64,000 nucleotides of DNA from Streptomyces canus (GTDB taxonomy: Bacteria > Actinomycetota > Actinomycetes > Streptomycetales > Streptomycetaceae): the NCBI RefSeq assembly GCF_030816965.1, contig NZ_JAUSYQ010000002.1, positions 310,001-374,000 of the forward strand. The letters are read 5' to 3'. Each line of letters opens with the position of its first letter. Positions within the stretch are counted from its first letter, which is position 1. Positions 1-9,018 of this stretch are shown one piece after another. A program made the position numbers and the translations under genes. The notes below the pieces were generated by a model. That model made no database searches. It worked only from the letters and a program-made list of their open reading frames with translations, and had not been told where the DNA came from.

Positions 1-443
1 TGGTGACAGCGCACGCCACGGACGAGACACTCGCGCAACTGCGTACCGATCGGCGCTCCACCCATGCGGTGCTCGTCACCGACGTGCCGAAGCACGGCTC
101 GGCGGTGCGGTCGTCGGACGGCAAGGTCTCGGTCACCGTCCGCTGGACGACCCCCGACGGCTCCGCCCGCACCGGGCGCACCCTGGTCGACACCGGGTTG
201 AAGGCCGGGACGCGAGTCGTGGTCTGGCAGGACGGCCACGGCGCACTGGTCACCGCACCGCCGAGTGCCGGGGAAGCCGCTGTCGAGGCCGGCGCGCTGG
301 GCACCGCCGCCGGACTCGCCCTCACCGGCGCGGTCCTCGGCGTGGGAGCCGTCGTGCGGTGGCGGCTCGACCGTCAGCGCGTCGACCGCTGGGGACGGGA
401 GTGGGACCTGGTGGGCCCGCAGTGGGGGCACAGGACCGGCTGA
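1..443 (+). CDS. Rv1733c-family membrane protein, 5' end cut by window edge
   Basis: The reading frame is open from the left edge. A GTG at position 3 could start it, but the protein looks truncated, since family members are usually near 190 residues with an N-terminal membrane helix that is absent here. What remains has the extracytoplasmic domain with the TVRWTTPDGSARTG strand, a hydrophobic segment at about residues 97-119, and the typical tail WGREWDLVGPQW. Function is unknown. In mycobacteria Rv1733c belongs to the DosR dormancy regulon, which fits the stress island that follows. The family call rests on the tail and overall layout. Confidence 0.7.
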   Translation, partial: VTAHATDETLAQLRTDRRSTHAVLVTDVPKHGSAVRSSDGKVSVTVRWTTPDGSARTGRTLVDTGLKAGTRVVVWQDGHGALVTAPPSAGEAAVEAGALGTAAGLALTGAVLGVGAVVRWRLDRQRVDRWGREWDLVGPQWGHRTG

Positions 444-510
444 AGCCCACACCGCACTGCGCGGCAAACCGCCCGATGTGTCCACGACGGGCAGCACGAC
501 GGACTGAACG

Positions 511-904
511 ATGTTCCCGGCCTGCCCTGTCGTGCTGGTTCCCGAGGTGCCCGCCGCCTTCGACACCGCAAGGATGCGGGGCGTGCCGCTGCGTGCCGTG
601 CACGCCCTGGAGGTTCCCTTCCCGCGCCGCCGGGTTGCCCTTCGGTGTGCCGGAGAAGGACCGGGCCGCCCGGGAGGACGACGGGGTGCGGCTGCTCGCC
701 GACGCACGGCGACCGTGGCGGGAGAAGCACTCCGATGTGCACGTGCTGGAGGACGTCCGGCTGTTGCCTCCGGCCCACGCGCTGAGCAGGCGTTCCGCGC
801 GTGCCGGGCTGGTGCTCGTGGGCCGGAGTCAGCGCGGGCCTGGGCCGGCCCTGCGGGCACTCCTGACCGAGGCTCTGTGCCCCGTCGCGGTGGTGCCCAC
901 GTAG
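511..904 (+). pseudogene. Universal stress protein remnant, frameshifted and internally deleted
   Basis: Two pieces of a tandem-USP protein lie in different frames. From 511 the text RGVPLRAVHALEVP matches the early part of a USP domain. From about 640, in another frame, LLADARRPWREKHSDVHVLE and then LVLVGRSQRGPGPALRALL and CPVAVVPT match the second USP domain up to the stop at 904. The nucleotide-binding N-terminal GVDGS motif and most of the first domain are missing. It is almost certainly non-functional. Two intact USP genes lie a few kilobases away. Confidence 0.75.
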
Positions 905-917
905 GCAGGCCTCGGCA

Positions 918-956
918 GGCAGCCATGGTGCCCGGAACGCGGGCACCATGGCTGCC
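918..956. terminator. Bidirectional hairpin terminator
   Basis: A perfect 17-bp inverted repeat (arms 918-934 and 940-956) with a 5-nt loop GAACG sits between the end of the broken usp gene (+) and the end of the flavodoxin gene (-). It is placed to stop transcription from both sides. No T-tract follows, as is common for Streptomyces terminators. Confidence 0.8.
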
Positions 957-961
957 GTCCG

Positions 962-1459
962 CTATTCACGCGCCAGCTCGGCGGCCACCCGCGCCGCCCA
1001 CTCCCGGATCGCGGCGAAGTCCCTGAAGTCCCCGCCCTTCCCGGAGCGCAGGATCATCCGGGCCACCGCTCCCTTCGCGCCTTCTTCCAGGCGGCCGCCG
1101 AAGGTGGTGTGTTCCCTGACGTCCAGCCGGGTCATGGCCCGTTGCACTCCCGGCACGGGCGGAATGTCCCGCTCGGAGGCCGAGGCGTCGAGCGGCCCGC
1201 TGCTGAAGAGCCAGAGCGGGCGTTCGGCGAGGGCGCGACGGTGTCGCCGGACGAATCGGCGGGCGTCCTTGTGCCAGCGTCCGGCGTACAGTGCTCCGCC
1301 GACCACGACGGCGTCGTACGAGGAAACGCTCGCCACCGACCGGGCGGGCAGCACGTCCACGGTCAGCCCGTCCTTGTGCAGGACCTCGCCGATGGCCTCG
1401 GCCACCTGCGCGGTCGATCCGTTGGTCGTTCCGTAAGCCACCAGCACCTTGCCGGTCAT
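962..1459 (-). CDS. Flavodoxin-domain protein (HemG-like fold)
   Basis: A 165-residue single-domain flavodoxin. The N-terminus VLVAYGTTNGSTAQVAEAIG is the FMN phosphate-binding loop (S/T-rich, after strand 1), and VVVGGALYAGRWHKDARRF is the second flavin-contacting loop. It resembles menaquinone-dependent protoporphyrinogen oxidase-like flavodoxins, but the substrate cannot be told from sequence. It starts 16 nt after the CBS-BON gene and probably shares its transcript. It belongs to the stress/hypoxia gene group. Confidence 0.85.
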   Translation of the reverse strand: MTGKVLVAYGTTNGSTAQVAEAIGEVLHKDGLTVDVLPARSVASVSSYDAVVVGGALYAGRWHKDARRFVRRHRRALAERPLWLFSSGPLDASASERDIPPVPGVQRAMTRLDVREHTTFGGRLEEGAKGAVARMILRSGKGGDFRDFAAIREWAARVAAELARE

Positions 1460-1475
1460 GGTGGTCCGCCTCCTC

Positions 1476-2207
1476 TCACAGCTTGCGCAGCCAGTCGTCG
1501 GCCACGCCGTGCAGGGCTTGCTCGTCGGGGCTCAGCCGGGCGTCGTCCAGGCGCCAGGTGAACTCGTCGACGACGGCTGCCACGCCGTCGATCCGGCGGG
1601 TCATCGAGACGGCGATCTCCGTCTCGCTCTTGCGTTCCATCTGGCCGCTGAGGATGACGATGCCTTCGGCCACGGAGACATCGATGCTGCGCGGCGGCAG
1701 CCACATGGCGCGCGCCAGCACCTCCTTGATCACTTCTTCGCGGATGTCCGCGTCGGTCCTCAGGAAGACCTGGAGCAGGTCGCGGCGGGTGACGATGCCG
1801 ACCAGGCGGTCCGTCTCGTCGAGGACCGGCAGCCGCTCCACCTGGTGCCGGGCCATGGTCCGGGCAGCCTCGACGATGGTGTCGTCGGCGTGCACGACGA
1901 CCGGAGGCGCGGTCATCAGCCGGCCTGCGGTGCGGGCCTTCGCCTTGACTGCCTGCCGCCGGACGCCGCGCGTGAGCGAGACCAGTCGGCGGCGGTGGGC
2001 AGGGCCGAAGGGGTCGGGGATGGCGGCCTGGCGCGCCATGAGGTCCGTCTCGGATATGACGCCTATGACCTTGTCGTCCTCGTCGACGACCGGAAGTCCG
2101 CTGATCCGGTGGCCGGTGAGCAGCCTCGCGACCTCCTTGAACGGAGTCCCGTACGCAGCCCGGACGACATCACTCGTCATCACGGAACCGACCTTGTTGT
2201 GCCTCAT
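1476..2207 (-). CDS. CBS-pair plus BON domain protein
   Basis: A 243-residue protein. A CBS pair covers about residues 8-60 (VGSVMTSDVVRA, GLPVVDEDDKVIGVISETDL) and 95-150 (LMTAPPVVVHADDT, RLPVLDETDRLVGIVTRRDL). A BON domain follows at about 170-240 (IDVSVAEGIVILSGQM). CBS pairs bind adenosine nucleotides and BON domains are thought to bind membranes or phospholipids, so a sensor role at the membrane is likely. The ATG overlaps the stop of the upstream acyl-CoA synthetase remnant (ATGA) and follows a good GAGGAGG ribosome site. Similar proteins sit in DosR/OsdR-type regulons. Confidence 0.88.
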   Translation of the reverse strand: MRHNKVGSVMTSDVVRAAYGTPFKEVARLLTGHRISGLPVVDEDDKVIGVISETDLMARQAAIPDPFGPAHRRRLVSLTRGVRRQAVKAKARTAGRLMTAPPVVVHADDTIVEAARTMARHQVERLPVLDETDRLVGIVTRRDLLQVFLRTDADIREEVIKEVLARAMWLPPRSIDVSVAEGIVILSGQMERKSETEIAVSMTRRIDGVAAVVDEFTWRLDDARLSPDEQALHGVADDWLRKL

Positions 2208-2446
2208 GGCTGGTCCTCCTCACGAAGTCGGCGCAGACAGGGGTCGTGGGGCCGACGCGGCAGCAGGCGGATCCGTACGTCCAGCACGGTGACCTGGCCG
2301 GGTGCCGCGAGGACCGGATCGAAGTCGGCCTCGGCGAGCTGCGGCAGGTCCGCCGCCATCCGGGACAGGCGCAGCAGCACGTGCTCCAGGCCTGCGAGGT
2401 CGACGGGTCCGTTGCCGTGCGCGCCGAACAGAAGCGGTGACTCTCG
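2204..2446 (-). pseudogene. C-terminal remnant of ADP-forming acyl-CoA synthetase (ATP-grasp part)
   Basis: The last 80 or so codons read LLFGAHGNGPVDLAGLEHVL, then LLRLSRMAADLPQLAEADFD and PVLAAPGQVTVLDVRIRL. This is the end of the ATP-grasp domain of acetate-CoA ligase (ADP-forming), which in Streptomyces is often fused to a GNAT domain. Everything upstream, roughly 800 or more residues, is gone; beyond 2446 the frame has no resemblance to the family. The stop overlaps the CBS gene start, so the two were once translationally coupled. It is probably not a functional protein. Confidence 0.7.
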
Positions 2447-2505
2447 GCACTTCGAGCATCCAGCGGTTCGGCGAGGGGGCCCATGGGCTGTCCGGGGTGC
2501 CTCGG

Positions 2506-2519
2506 GGGCCGGTCGGCCC
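2506..2519. promoter_or_regulatory. DosR/OsdR-like operator 1
   Basis: The perfect palindrome GGGCCGGTCGGCCC fits the DosR-box layout GGGNCN-NN-NGNCCC. It lies 60 bp upstream of the acyl-CoA synthetase remnant and could now drive the CBS-BON/flavodoxin pair. It is one of five copies of this motif in the first 12 kb. Confidence 0.65.
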
Positions 2520-2749
2520 ATGTTTCTGCGCTGGTCGTACCTGGTGCACAGGAGGAGACCGGTGATCGGCGGCACCGGTCTCCGTCCAGGTGGGTCAAGC
2601 ATCGGCGGCGAGGGCCGTGAGGTCGACGAGCCGCTTGGTGGCCAGGGAGCTTTCGACATCCGCATGATGCCCGTGAGCGGTGCCTCCGCGGCTGCGGTGA
2701 GCGCCTGATGGCGGGTGCGGGGGCAAGCCATCTGCTGACGCAGGGGTGT

Positions 2750-5143
2750 TCAGGCGTTCCAGGTCCAGTCGGCGACCTCGGGCAGGTCGGTGCCGTGCTC
2801 GCGGATCCACGCCTGGTGGCGGGTGCGGGCGTCGGCCATGTGCTGACGCAGGGCGGCGGCGCGGACGGCGAGGCCGGGGACGCGGTCGATGACGTCCATG
2901 ACCAGGCGGTAGCGGTCGAGGTCGTTGCGGACGACCATGTCGAAGGGGGTGGTCGTGGTGCCGGACTCCTTGTAGCCGCGCACGTGCAGGTTCTTGTGGC
3001 CGGTGCGGCGGTAGCTGAGGCGGTGGATGAGCCAGGGGTAGCCGTGGTAGGCGAAGATCACCGGCTTGTCGGTGGTGAACAGGCCGTCGTACTCGAAGTC
3101 GCTCATTCCGTGCGGGTGTTCCTCGCGGGGCAGCAGCCGGGTCATGTCGACGACGTTGACCACGCGGACCGCGAGGTCGGGCAGGTGGTGGCGCAGCAGC
3201 TGGGCGGCGGCCAGCACCTCCTGGGTGGGTACGTCACCGGCGCAGGCCAGGACGGCGTCGGGTTCGCGGGAGCCGTCCTCGGTGCCCGCCCACTCCCAGA
3301 TACCGGCCCCGCGGGCGCAGTGGGCGCGGGCCTGGTCCATGGACAGCCAGTCGAAGCAGGGCTGCTTGCCGGCGACGACGACATTGACGTAGTCGCGGCT
3401 GCGCAGCACGTGATCCGCCACGGAGAGCAGGGTGTTGGCGTCCGGCGGCAGATAGACGCGGACGACCTCGGGGCTCTTGTTGAGGACGTGGTCGACGAAG
3501 CCGGGGTCCTGGTGGGAGAAGCCGTTGTGGTCCTGGCGCCACACGTGCGAGGTCAGCAGGTAGTTGAGGGAGGCGATCGGAGCGCGCCAGGCCAACTCCC
3601 GTGACGTCTTCAGCCACTTGATGTGCTGGTTGACCATGGAGTCGACGATGTGGACGAAGGCTTCGTAGCAGGAGAACAGTCCGTGTCGCCCGGTGAGAAG
3701 GTAGCCCTCCAGCCAGCCCTGGCAGGTGTGCTCGGAGAGGATCTCCATCACCCGGCCGTGCCGTTCGAGGTGTTCGTCGACCGGGAGCAGCTCGGCCTGC
3801 CAGGCCTTGCCGCTGGCATTGAAGACGGCCTGGAGGCGGTTGGAGGCGGTCTCGTCGGGGCCGACGAGACGGAAGTCCCGGCGGGCCGAGGTGTCGTGCA
3901 TGACCTGTTCGAGGAGGTCGCCGAGGACCCGGGTCGGCTCGTGCAGGGTGGTGCCCGGCTTGTCGACGGGCACGGCGAAGCGGTCGAGATCCGGGACGGG
4001 CAGGTCGCGTACGAGCAGGCCTCCGTTGGCGTGCGGACTGGAACCGAGGCGCTTGGTGCCCTCGGGCACGCAGGCGAGGACGTCCGCCACGGGGCGGCCG
4101 TCGGCGTCGAACAGCTGCTGCGGGTGGTACGACCGCAGCCAGGCCTCCAACTGCCGCAGGTGCTCGGGGTTTTCGCGCACGTTGGCCAGCGGGACCTGGT
4201 GGGCTCGCCAGGTGCCCTCGACGGGCACGCCGTCCACCTCCGCCGGGCCTGTCCAGCCCTTGGGCGTGCGCAGCACGATGACGGGCCAGTGCACCCGCTC
4301 GCTCACGCCGTCCTCGCGGGCCGTCCGCTGCATGACCTCGATCCGGTCCAGGGCCTGGTCGAAGGCGTGGGCCATGGCACGGTGGACGGTCATCGGGTCG
4401 TCGCCGGTGACGTGGATCGGTTCGTGGCCGTAGCCGCGCAGCAGCGCGTCGAGTTCAGCCTCCGGGAGGCGGGCGAGCACCGTCGGGTTCGCGATCTTGT
4501 AGCCGTTGAGGTGGAGGATCGGCAGGACCGCGCCGTCGTGCACCGGGTCGAGGAACTTGTCGGAGTGCCAGGCGGCGGCGAGCGGCCCGGTCTCCGCCTC
4601 CCCGTCGCCGATCACACAGGCGACCAGCAGGTCGGGGTTGTCGAAGGCCGCTCCGTAGGCGTGCGAGAGGGAGTATCCGAGCTCACCGCCCTCATGGATC
4701 GACCCCGGTGTCTCCGGGGCGACATGGCTGGGCACCCCGCCCGGGAAGGAGAACTGCCGGAACAGCCGCTCCATCCCCTGCCCGTCGCGCGGTACGTCCG
4801 GGTAGGTCTCGCTGTAGCTGCCCTCCAGCCAGGAGTTGGCGAGGACCGACGGCCCGCCGTGCCCCGGCCCCCACACGCACAGCGCGTCGAGCCCGCGCGC
4901 CTTGATCACGCGGTTGAGGTGGGTGTGGACGAGGTTCAGTCCGGGCGAGGTGCCCCAGTGGCCGAGCAGCCGGGGCTTGATGTGCTCCGGCTTCAGGGGC
5001 TCGGTCAGCAGCGGGTTGGCCAGCAGGTAGATCTGCCCGGCGGCCAGGTAGTTGGCGGCTCGCCAGTGGGCATCCAGGGTGCGCAGCTCGTCGTCGGAAA
5101 GTACGGTGGCGTCCTGGTGTTCGACGCGCTCTGCCTCGGACAT
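2750..5143 (-). CDS. xfp: Xylulose-5-phosphate/fructose-6-phosphate phosphoketolase
   Basis: A 797-residue TPP-dependent phosphoketolase, full length for the family. It cleaves xylulose-5-P (or fructose-6-P) with phosphate to acetyl-phosphate plus glyceraldehyde-3-P (or erythrose-4-P). The TPP-binding segment is [19 protein letters not shown], and the family signatures [17 protein letters not shown] and SQEDPGF-like HQDPGFVDH are present. The ATG at 5143 is chosen because it follows GGAG at good spacing; an in-frame ATG at 5167 lacks a ribosome site. It diverges from ppk2 across about 40 bp. Acetyl-phosphate from this route can give ATP without oxygen, which suits the hypoxia island. Confidence 0.96.
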   Translation of the reverse strand: MSEAERVEHQDATVLSDDELRTLDAHWRAANYLAAGQIYLLANPLLTEPLKPEHIKPRLLGHWGTSPGLNLVHTHLNRVIKARGLDALCVWGPGHGGPSVLANSWLEGSYSETYPDVPRDGQGMERLFRQFSFPGGVPSHVAPETPGSIHEGGELGYSLSHAYGAAFDNPDLLVACVIGDGEAETGPLAAAWHSDKFLDPVHDGAVLPILHLNGYKIANPTVLARLPEAELDALLRGYGHEPIHVTGDDPMTVHRAMAHAFDQALDRIEVMQRTAREDGVSERVHWPVIVLRTPKGWTGPAEVDGVPVEGTWRAHQVPLANVRENPEHLRQLEAWLRSYHPQQLFDADGRPVADVLACVPEGTKRLGSSPHANGGLLVRDLPVPDLDRFAVPVDKPGTTLHEPTRVLGDLLEQVMHDTSARRDFRLVGPDETASNRLQAVFNASGKAWQAELLPVDEHLERHGRVMEILSEHTCQGWLEGYLLTGRHGLFSCYEAFVHIVDSMVNQHIKWLKTSRELAWRAPIASLNYLLTSHVWRQDHNGFSHQDPGFVDHVLNKSPEVVRVYLPPDANTLLSVADHVLRSRDYVNVVVAGKQPCFDWLSMDQARAHCARGAGIWEWAGTEDGSREPDAVLACAGDVPTQEVLAAAQLLRHHLPDLAVRVVNVVDMTRLLPREEHPHGMSDFEYDGLFTTDKPVIFAYHGYPWLIHRLSYRRTGHKNLHVRGYKESGTTTTPFDMVVRNDLDRYRLVMDVIDRVPGLAVRAAALRQHMADARTRHQAWIREHGTDLPEVADWTWNA

Positions 5144-5184
5144 GAGATGGCTCCGTAAGTAGGTCATCGGGCGGTGGAGGCGGC

Positions 5185-5988
5185 ATGGCCGGCAAGGCCG
5201 CGGCGAGGGTGCCGCGCAAGTCGTACGAGAAGGAACTGCTGCGCCTTCAGACGGAGTTGGTGAGGCTCCAGGAGTGGGTGCGGGCCGAGGGCGCCCGGGT
5301 GGTCGTGGTGTTCGAGGGGCGGGACGCTGCGGGCAAGGGCGGCACCATCAAGCGGGTCGCCGAGCATCTGAACCCCCGCGTCGCCCGGATCGCGGCGCTC
5401 CCCAAGCCGACCGAGCGCGAGCGCACCCAGTGGTACTTCCAGCGGTACGTCGAGCACCTGCCGGCCGCCGGAGAGATCGTCCTGTTCGACAGGTCCTGGT
5501 ACAACCGGGCAGGGGTCGAGCACGTGATGGGCTTCTGCACGAGGGAGGAGTACCAGCTCTTCCTGAGGCAGTGCCCGATCTTCGAACGGATGCTGGTCGA
5601 AGCGGGAATCGTGCTGCGCAAGTACTGGTTCTCGGTGAGCGACACCGAGCAGCAGGAACGGTTCCGCAAGCGGCTGGAGGATCCGCTGCGGCGCTGGAAA
5701 CTCTCGCCGATGGACCTGGAGTCGATCACCCACTGGGAGGCGTACTCGCGGGCCAAGGACGAGATGATGGTGCACACCGACATCTCCGAGGCACCGTGGT
5801 ACGTCGTGGAGAGCGACGACAAGCGCCGGGCGCGGCTGAACATGATCGCCCACCTGCTGGGTTCGCTGCCGTACCACGATGTGCCGCCGCCGGTGCTGGA
5901 GCTGCCGGTGCGCCCGGAGTCGACCGGCTACGAGCGCCCGCCGCGCGATCTTCAGACCTTCGTCCCCGACCACGCGGCGAGCCTCTGA
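5185..5988 (+). CDS. ppk2: Polyphosphate kinase 2
   Basis: A 267-residue one-domain PPK2. Walker A is GRDAAGKGG (residues 45-53) and the Walker B/lid region starts at DRSWYNR (102-108). PPK2 enzymes move phosphate between polyphosphate and nucleoside di- or monophosphates, usually making GTP or ATP from polyphosphate. GTP/ATP preference and class cannot be fixed by eye. The ATG follows GGTGGAGG. It diverges from phosphoketolase, and both could supply phosphoryl groups under energy stress. Confidence 0.95.
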   Translation: MAGKAAARVPRKSYEKELLRLQTELVRLQEWVRAEGARVVVVFEGRDAAGKGGTIKRVAEHLNPRVARIAALPKPTERERTQWYFQRYVEHLPAAGEIVLFDRSWYNRAGVEHVMGFCTREEYQLFLRQCPIFERMLVEAGIVLRKYWFSVSDTEQQERFRKRLEDPLRRWKLSPMDLESITHWEAYSRAKDEMMVHTDISEAPWYVVESDDKRRARLNMIAHLLGSLPYHDVPPPVLELPVRPESTGYERPPRDLQTFVPDHAASL

Positions 5989-6029
5989 GCAGCCGGTCAC
6001 CGCGGTCGCCATCGCCACGATCACCATCG

Positions 6030-6902
6030 TCACACCGGTTCGGGCACGACGGCGACCGGGCAGTCGGAGTGGTGCAGTACCCCGTGGGCCACGCGGCCCA
6101 GCTGGAGCCCGAAGTGCCGCGGGCGGCGCCTGGCCCCGAGGATCAGGAGGTCGGCGTCGCGTGAGGCCTCCACCAGGACGGTCCGGGCATGGCCCTCCTC
6201 GGTGCGCCGACGCACCACGACGTCGTCGGGAGCCTCCTTGAGTGCCGCTTCCAGGGCGTCCACCGCGTGCTGCTCGTGCAGCCGGGCGGGTTCTCCGGCG
6301 AGCAGCGGGTGGTCCGTGGTCTCGTGCGCGGGGCACCGCCAGGCCCGTACGGCCTCCAGTACGGCGCCCCGTCGCCGCGCCTCCTCGAAGGCGAACAGCA
6401 TCGTCGCCGCGGCGGCCGGCGTGTCTCCGACGCCGACGACGACGCGGTCATGCTGTCCCGGGCGGGCCCGGTCGTCCTGGTCGCCGCGCACCACGATCAT
6501 CGGGCAGTGCGCGTGCCCGGCCACGGTCAGGCTCACGGAGCCCAGCAGGGCCCCGGCGAGGCCGCCGCGGCCCCGGGTGCCCGTCACCAGCAGGGTGGCC
6601 CCACGGCTCTCGTGCACCAGCGTGTACTCGGGTTCCTCGGGCAGCACCTCGGTGAAGATCTTCACGTCGGCCCGGCGCCGGGCGGCCCGCCGGGCGGCAG
6701 CCGCCACGATGTCCTCCGCCCGTACCTTTTCGGACGGCCGGCCCAGGTCCTCAGCCGGCCTGGAGCTCTCGTACCGCTCCCACAGCGAGGCGTACACCAG
6801 GCGCAACGGCAGGCCGCGCAGGGCGGCCTCGTCTGCCGCCCAGTCGACGGCCCGCAGTGCGGCCTCGGAGCCGTCGACACCGACGACGATCGGCAGGTCC
6901 AT
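6030..6902 (-). CDS. Universal stress protein, two USP domains
   Basis: About 290 residues with two USP domains. Each has the ATP-binding signature: GVDGSEAALRAVDWA near the N-terminus with GTRGRGGLAGALLGSVS at about 130-146, and GVGDTPAAAATML with GARRRPRHFGLQLGRVAHGVLHH near the end. It ends in CPVAVVPEPV. The last gene of the apparent usp-adh-usp operon. The chosen ATG at 6902 follows GGTGAGG; a GTG at 6911 that overlaps the adh stop is the alternative. Tandem USPs are hallmark members of DosR/OsdR regulons. Confidence 0.92.
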   Translation of the reverse strand: MDLPIVVGVDGSEAALRAVDWAADEAALRGLPLRLVYASLWERYESSRPAEDLGRPSEKVRAEDIVAAAARRAARRRADVKIFTEVLPEEPEYTLVHESRGATLLVTGTRGRGGLAGALLGSVSLTVAGHAHCPMIVVRGDQDDRARPGQHDRVVVGVGDTPAAAATMLFAFEEARRRGAVLEAVRAWRCPAHETTDHPLLAGEPARLHEQHAVDALEAALKEAPDDVVVRRRTEEGHARTVLVEASRDADLLILGARRRPRHFGLQLGRVAHGVLHHSDCPVAVVPEPV

Positions 6903-6907
6903 CGCCC

Positions 6908-7930
6908 TCACCGTCCCACGCCGAGGTCGAAGACGATCCGGGCCTTGACCTGGCCGCGCAGGACATCGTCGATGGACTCGTTCACGCTCGACAGCGGGCG
7001 GGTCTCGCGGATGACCCGGGTACGGCCGGCCGCGTGCAGCTGGAACACCTCGGCGAGGTCCTGCCGGGTGCCGACAATGGAACCGATCACGCTCGTGCCG
7101 TTCAGGACGGTGTCGAAGATCGGGACCTGGATCGTGCCGTGCGCGGGCAGGGCGACCATGACGAGCTTGCCGCCGCGCCGCAGCCCGGAGTTGACGGCGG
7201 CGAAGGCGGCCTCGTTCACCGCGAGCGCGATCGCCGCGTGCGCGCCGCCGTACCGCTTGAGCACCTCGCCCACGTCGTCCTTGCGGGCGTCGATCACCAG
7301 GTCCGCGCCGAGCTCGGCGGCGAGTTCCAGCTTCTCGTCGGTGACGTCGATCGCCGCGACCTGCGCCCCGGCGATCTTCGCGTACTGCACGGCCAGGTGA
7401 CCGAGGCCGCCGACGCCCGAGATCGCGACGAGCTGCGCGGGCCGCACATCGGCGATCTTGAGCGCCTTGTACGTCGTCACGCCGGCGCAGGTCAGCGGGG
7501 CGGCGTCGAAGGCCGTGACACCGGCCGGCACCGGCTGCGCGAAGTCGGCCCAGGCCAGCATCTTCTCGGCGTACCCGCCGTCACAGCCGTAGCCGGTGTT
7601 GATCTGCCGCTCGCACAGCGTCTCCCAGCCGGACAGACAGTGTTCGCATCGCCCGCACGCTTTGCCCAGCCAGGGCACGGCGACCCGCTGCCCGACGCCC
7701 AGGTGGGTGACACCCTCGCCGAGCGTCTCGACCAGGCCGACGCCCTCGTGACCGGGGACGAACGGCGGAGTCGGCTTGACGGGCCAGTCGCCCCGGGCGG
7801 CGTGGATGTCGGTGTGGCACAGCCCGGAGGCCTCGACCAGGACGCGGACCTGGCCGGGGCCGGGCTCGGGGTCGGGCCGGTCCTCGATGACCAGAGGTTC
7901 GCCGAAGGCTCGTACGACCGCTGCCTTCAT
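6908..7930 (-). CDS. adhP: Zinc-dependent alcohol dehydrogenase (AdhP type)
   Basis: A 340-residue medium-chain dehydrogenase. Catalytic zinc ligands are C38 (GLCHTD) and H61-E62 (GHEGVG). The structural zinc site is C92, C95, C98 and C106. The Rossmann motif GVGGLG is at 172-177. It interconverts primary alcohols and aldehydes with NAD(H), and under oxygen limitation could regenerate NAD by reducing acetaldehyde. AAGGAGC precedes the ATG. It lies 25 bp after the upstream usp and touches the downstream usp, so the three are probably one transcript. Confidence 0.93.
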   Translation of the reverse strand: MKAAVVRAFGEPLVIEDRPDPEPGPGQVRVLVEASGLCHTDIHAARGDWPVKPTPPFVPGHEGVGLVETLGEGVTHLGVGQRVAVPWLGKACGRCEHCLSGWETLCERQINTGYGCDGGYAEKMLAWADFAQPVPAGVTAFDAAPLTCAGVTTYKALKIADVRPAQLVAISGVGGLGHLAVQYAKIAGAQVAAIDVTDEKLELAAELGADLVIDARKDDVGEVLKRYGGAHAAIALAVNEAAFAAVNSGLRRGGKLVMVALPAHGTIQVPIFDTVLNGTSVIGSIVGTRQDLAEVFQLHAAGRTRVIRETRPLSSVNESIDDVLRGQVKARIVFDLGVGR

Positions 7931-7955
7931 GTTGTCTGCTCCTTGGGGGTGAAGG

Positions 7956-8861
7956 TCAGTTGTGCGGGACGACGGCGACGGGGGCGGTGGAGTGGTGCAG
8001 GACGGTGTGGGTGACCGAACCGATGTGGGCGCCGAACGGGCTGCGTCGGATGCGCCGTCCCACGACGACCAGTGAGGCCGCGCGGGAGGCGTCGACGAGG
8101 TGGTTGCCGGGGCTGCCGTAGGAGGACTCCTCGGTGACCTCGACGTCCGGGTACTTCTCGCGCCACGGGAGCAGGACCTCGGCCAGGGCGGTGGTCTCGG
8201 ACCGGGCCAGTTCTCCGCGGAGTTCCAGGTCGACGGAGAGCCCGTAGGCGTAGTACGGCGGCGGGTTCCACCCGTGGACCACCCGCAGGGACGTGCTCCG
8301 GCGGACGGCGGCCGCGAACGCGAAGGCGATCAACTCCTCGTCGGGGCCCTCGATGTCGAGGCCGAGGACGACGGGCCGGAACGGGGCTGCGGCGGACGGG
8401 ATGCCGACCGGGTCCATCTCGTGCTCGTCGGCAGCCTGTTCGCCGGCCCTCACCAGGACGACCGGCCGCTCGGCATGCGCCACGACGGACAGACCGACGG
8501 AGCCGACCATGAATCCGCCGATCCCGCTCAGCCCACGGGATCCGAGGACCAGTAGCTCGGCGTTCTTCGCCGCGTCCGCCAGCGCCTCGGCGGGCCGGCC
8601 GGACAACTGCTCGGTGATCACGTCGAGGCCGGGGTGGCGCAGTCGGATGCCCTCGGCTGTCTCGCGGGTCACCCGCTCGGTCCAGTGCTGGTGGGTCTCG
8701 GGACCGAGGAGCGGCGCCTGGGCCATGGGGGCCGGAACCGGCTCCCAGACCTGGACCAACTTCAGCGGCAGGCCGAGCAGCCGTGCTTCACGGGCGGCCC
8801 ACTCGGCCGCCGCGCGGCTCTCGGGAGAGCCGTCGAGGCCGACGGTGAGGGTACGGGTCAT
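7956..8861 (-). CDS. Universal stress protein, two USP domains
   Basis: About 301 residues with two USP domains: GLDGSPESRAAAEWAAREAR at the N-terminus and GSRGLSGIGGFMVGSVGLSV at the end of domain 1, then VLGLDIEGPDEELIAFAF and GRRIRRSPFGAHIGSVTHTV with the tail APVAVVPHN. The ATG at 8861 is preferred over one 9 nt upstream because GGTGGAG precedes it. It is the first gene of the usp-adh-usp unit, 85 bp downstream of a DosR-like palindrome. The nucleotide-binding loop G-2x-G-9x-G(S/T) is kept in both domains. Confidence 0.92.
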   Translation of the reverse strand: MTRTLTVGLDGSPESRAAAEWAAREARLLGLPLKLVQVWEPVPAPMAQAPLLGPETHQHWTERVTRETAEGIRLRHPGLDVITEQLSGRPAEALADAAKNAELLVLGSRGLSGIGGFMVGSVGLSVVAHAERPVVLVRAGEQAADEHEMDPVGIPSAAAPFRPVVLGLDIEGPDEELIAFAFAAAVRRSTSLRVVHGWNPPPYYAYGLSVDLELRGELARSETTALAEVLLPWREKYPDVEVTEESSYGSPGNHLVDASRAASLVVVGRRIRRSPFGAHIGSVTHTVLHHSTAPVAVVPHN

Positions 8862-8945
8862 GATCTCCACCTTCTGGATCGGGGATCCCGATTCGAGCTT
8901 TCTCTCCGGACGAGGGCCCCGGCAGGGGCCACAGGTCCCTTCCCT

Positions 8946-8959
8946 GGGCCGACCGGCCC
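8946..8959. promoter_or_regulatory. DosR/OsdR-like operator 2
   Basis: The perfect palindrome GGGCCGACCGGCCC lies 85 bp upstream of the first gene of the usp-adh-usp unit, in the 157-bp gap after the DoxX gene. Same consensus as the other four sites. Confidence 0.7.
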
Positions 8960-9018
8960 TGGCCGGTGTCGATGTGGTGCGGCGGACCTCGCCGGCAGGC
9001 CCGCCGCGCCTCCCGCGC

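Noticed and set aside
3623..5158. Plus-strand 511-codon frame opposite phosphoketolase
   Set aside because: Mirror of a strongly conserved enzyme gene; its translation is Val/Gly-rich with no recognisable domain.
8912..8936. GGGCCCCGGCAGGGGCC as a sixth DosR-like site
   Set aside because: The arms do not fit the 6-2-6 spacing of the other five copies.
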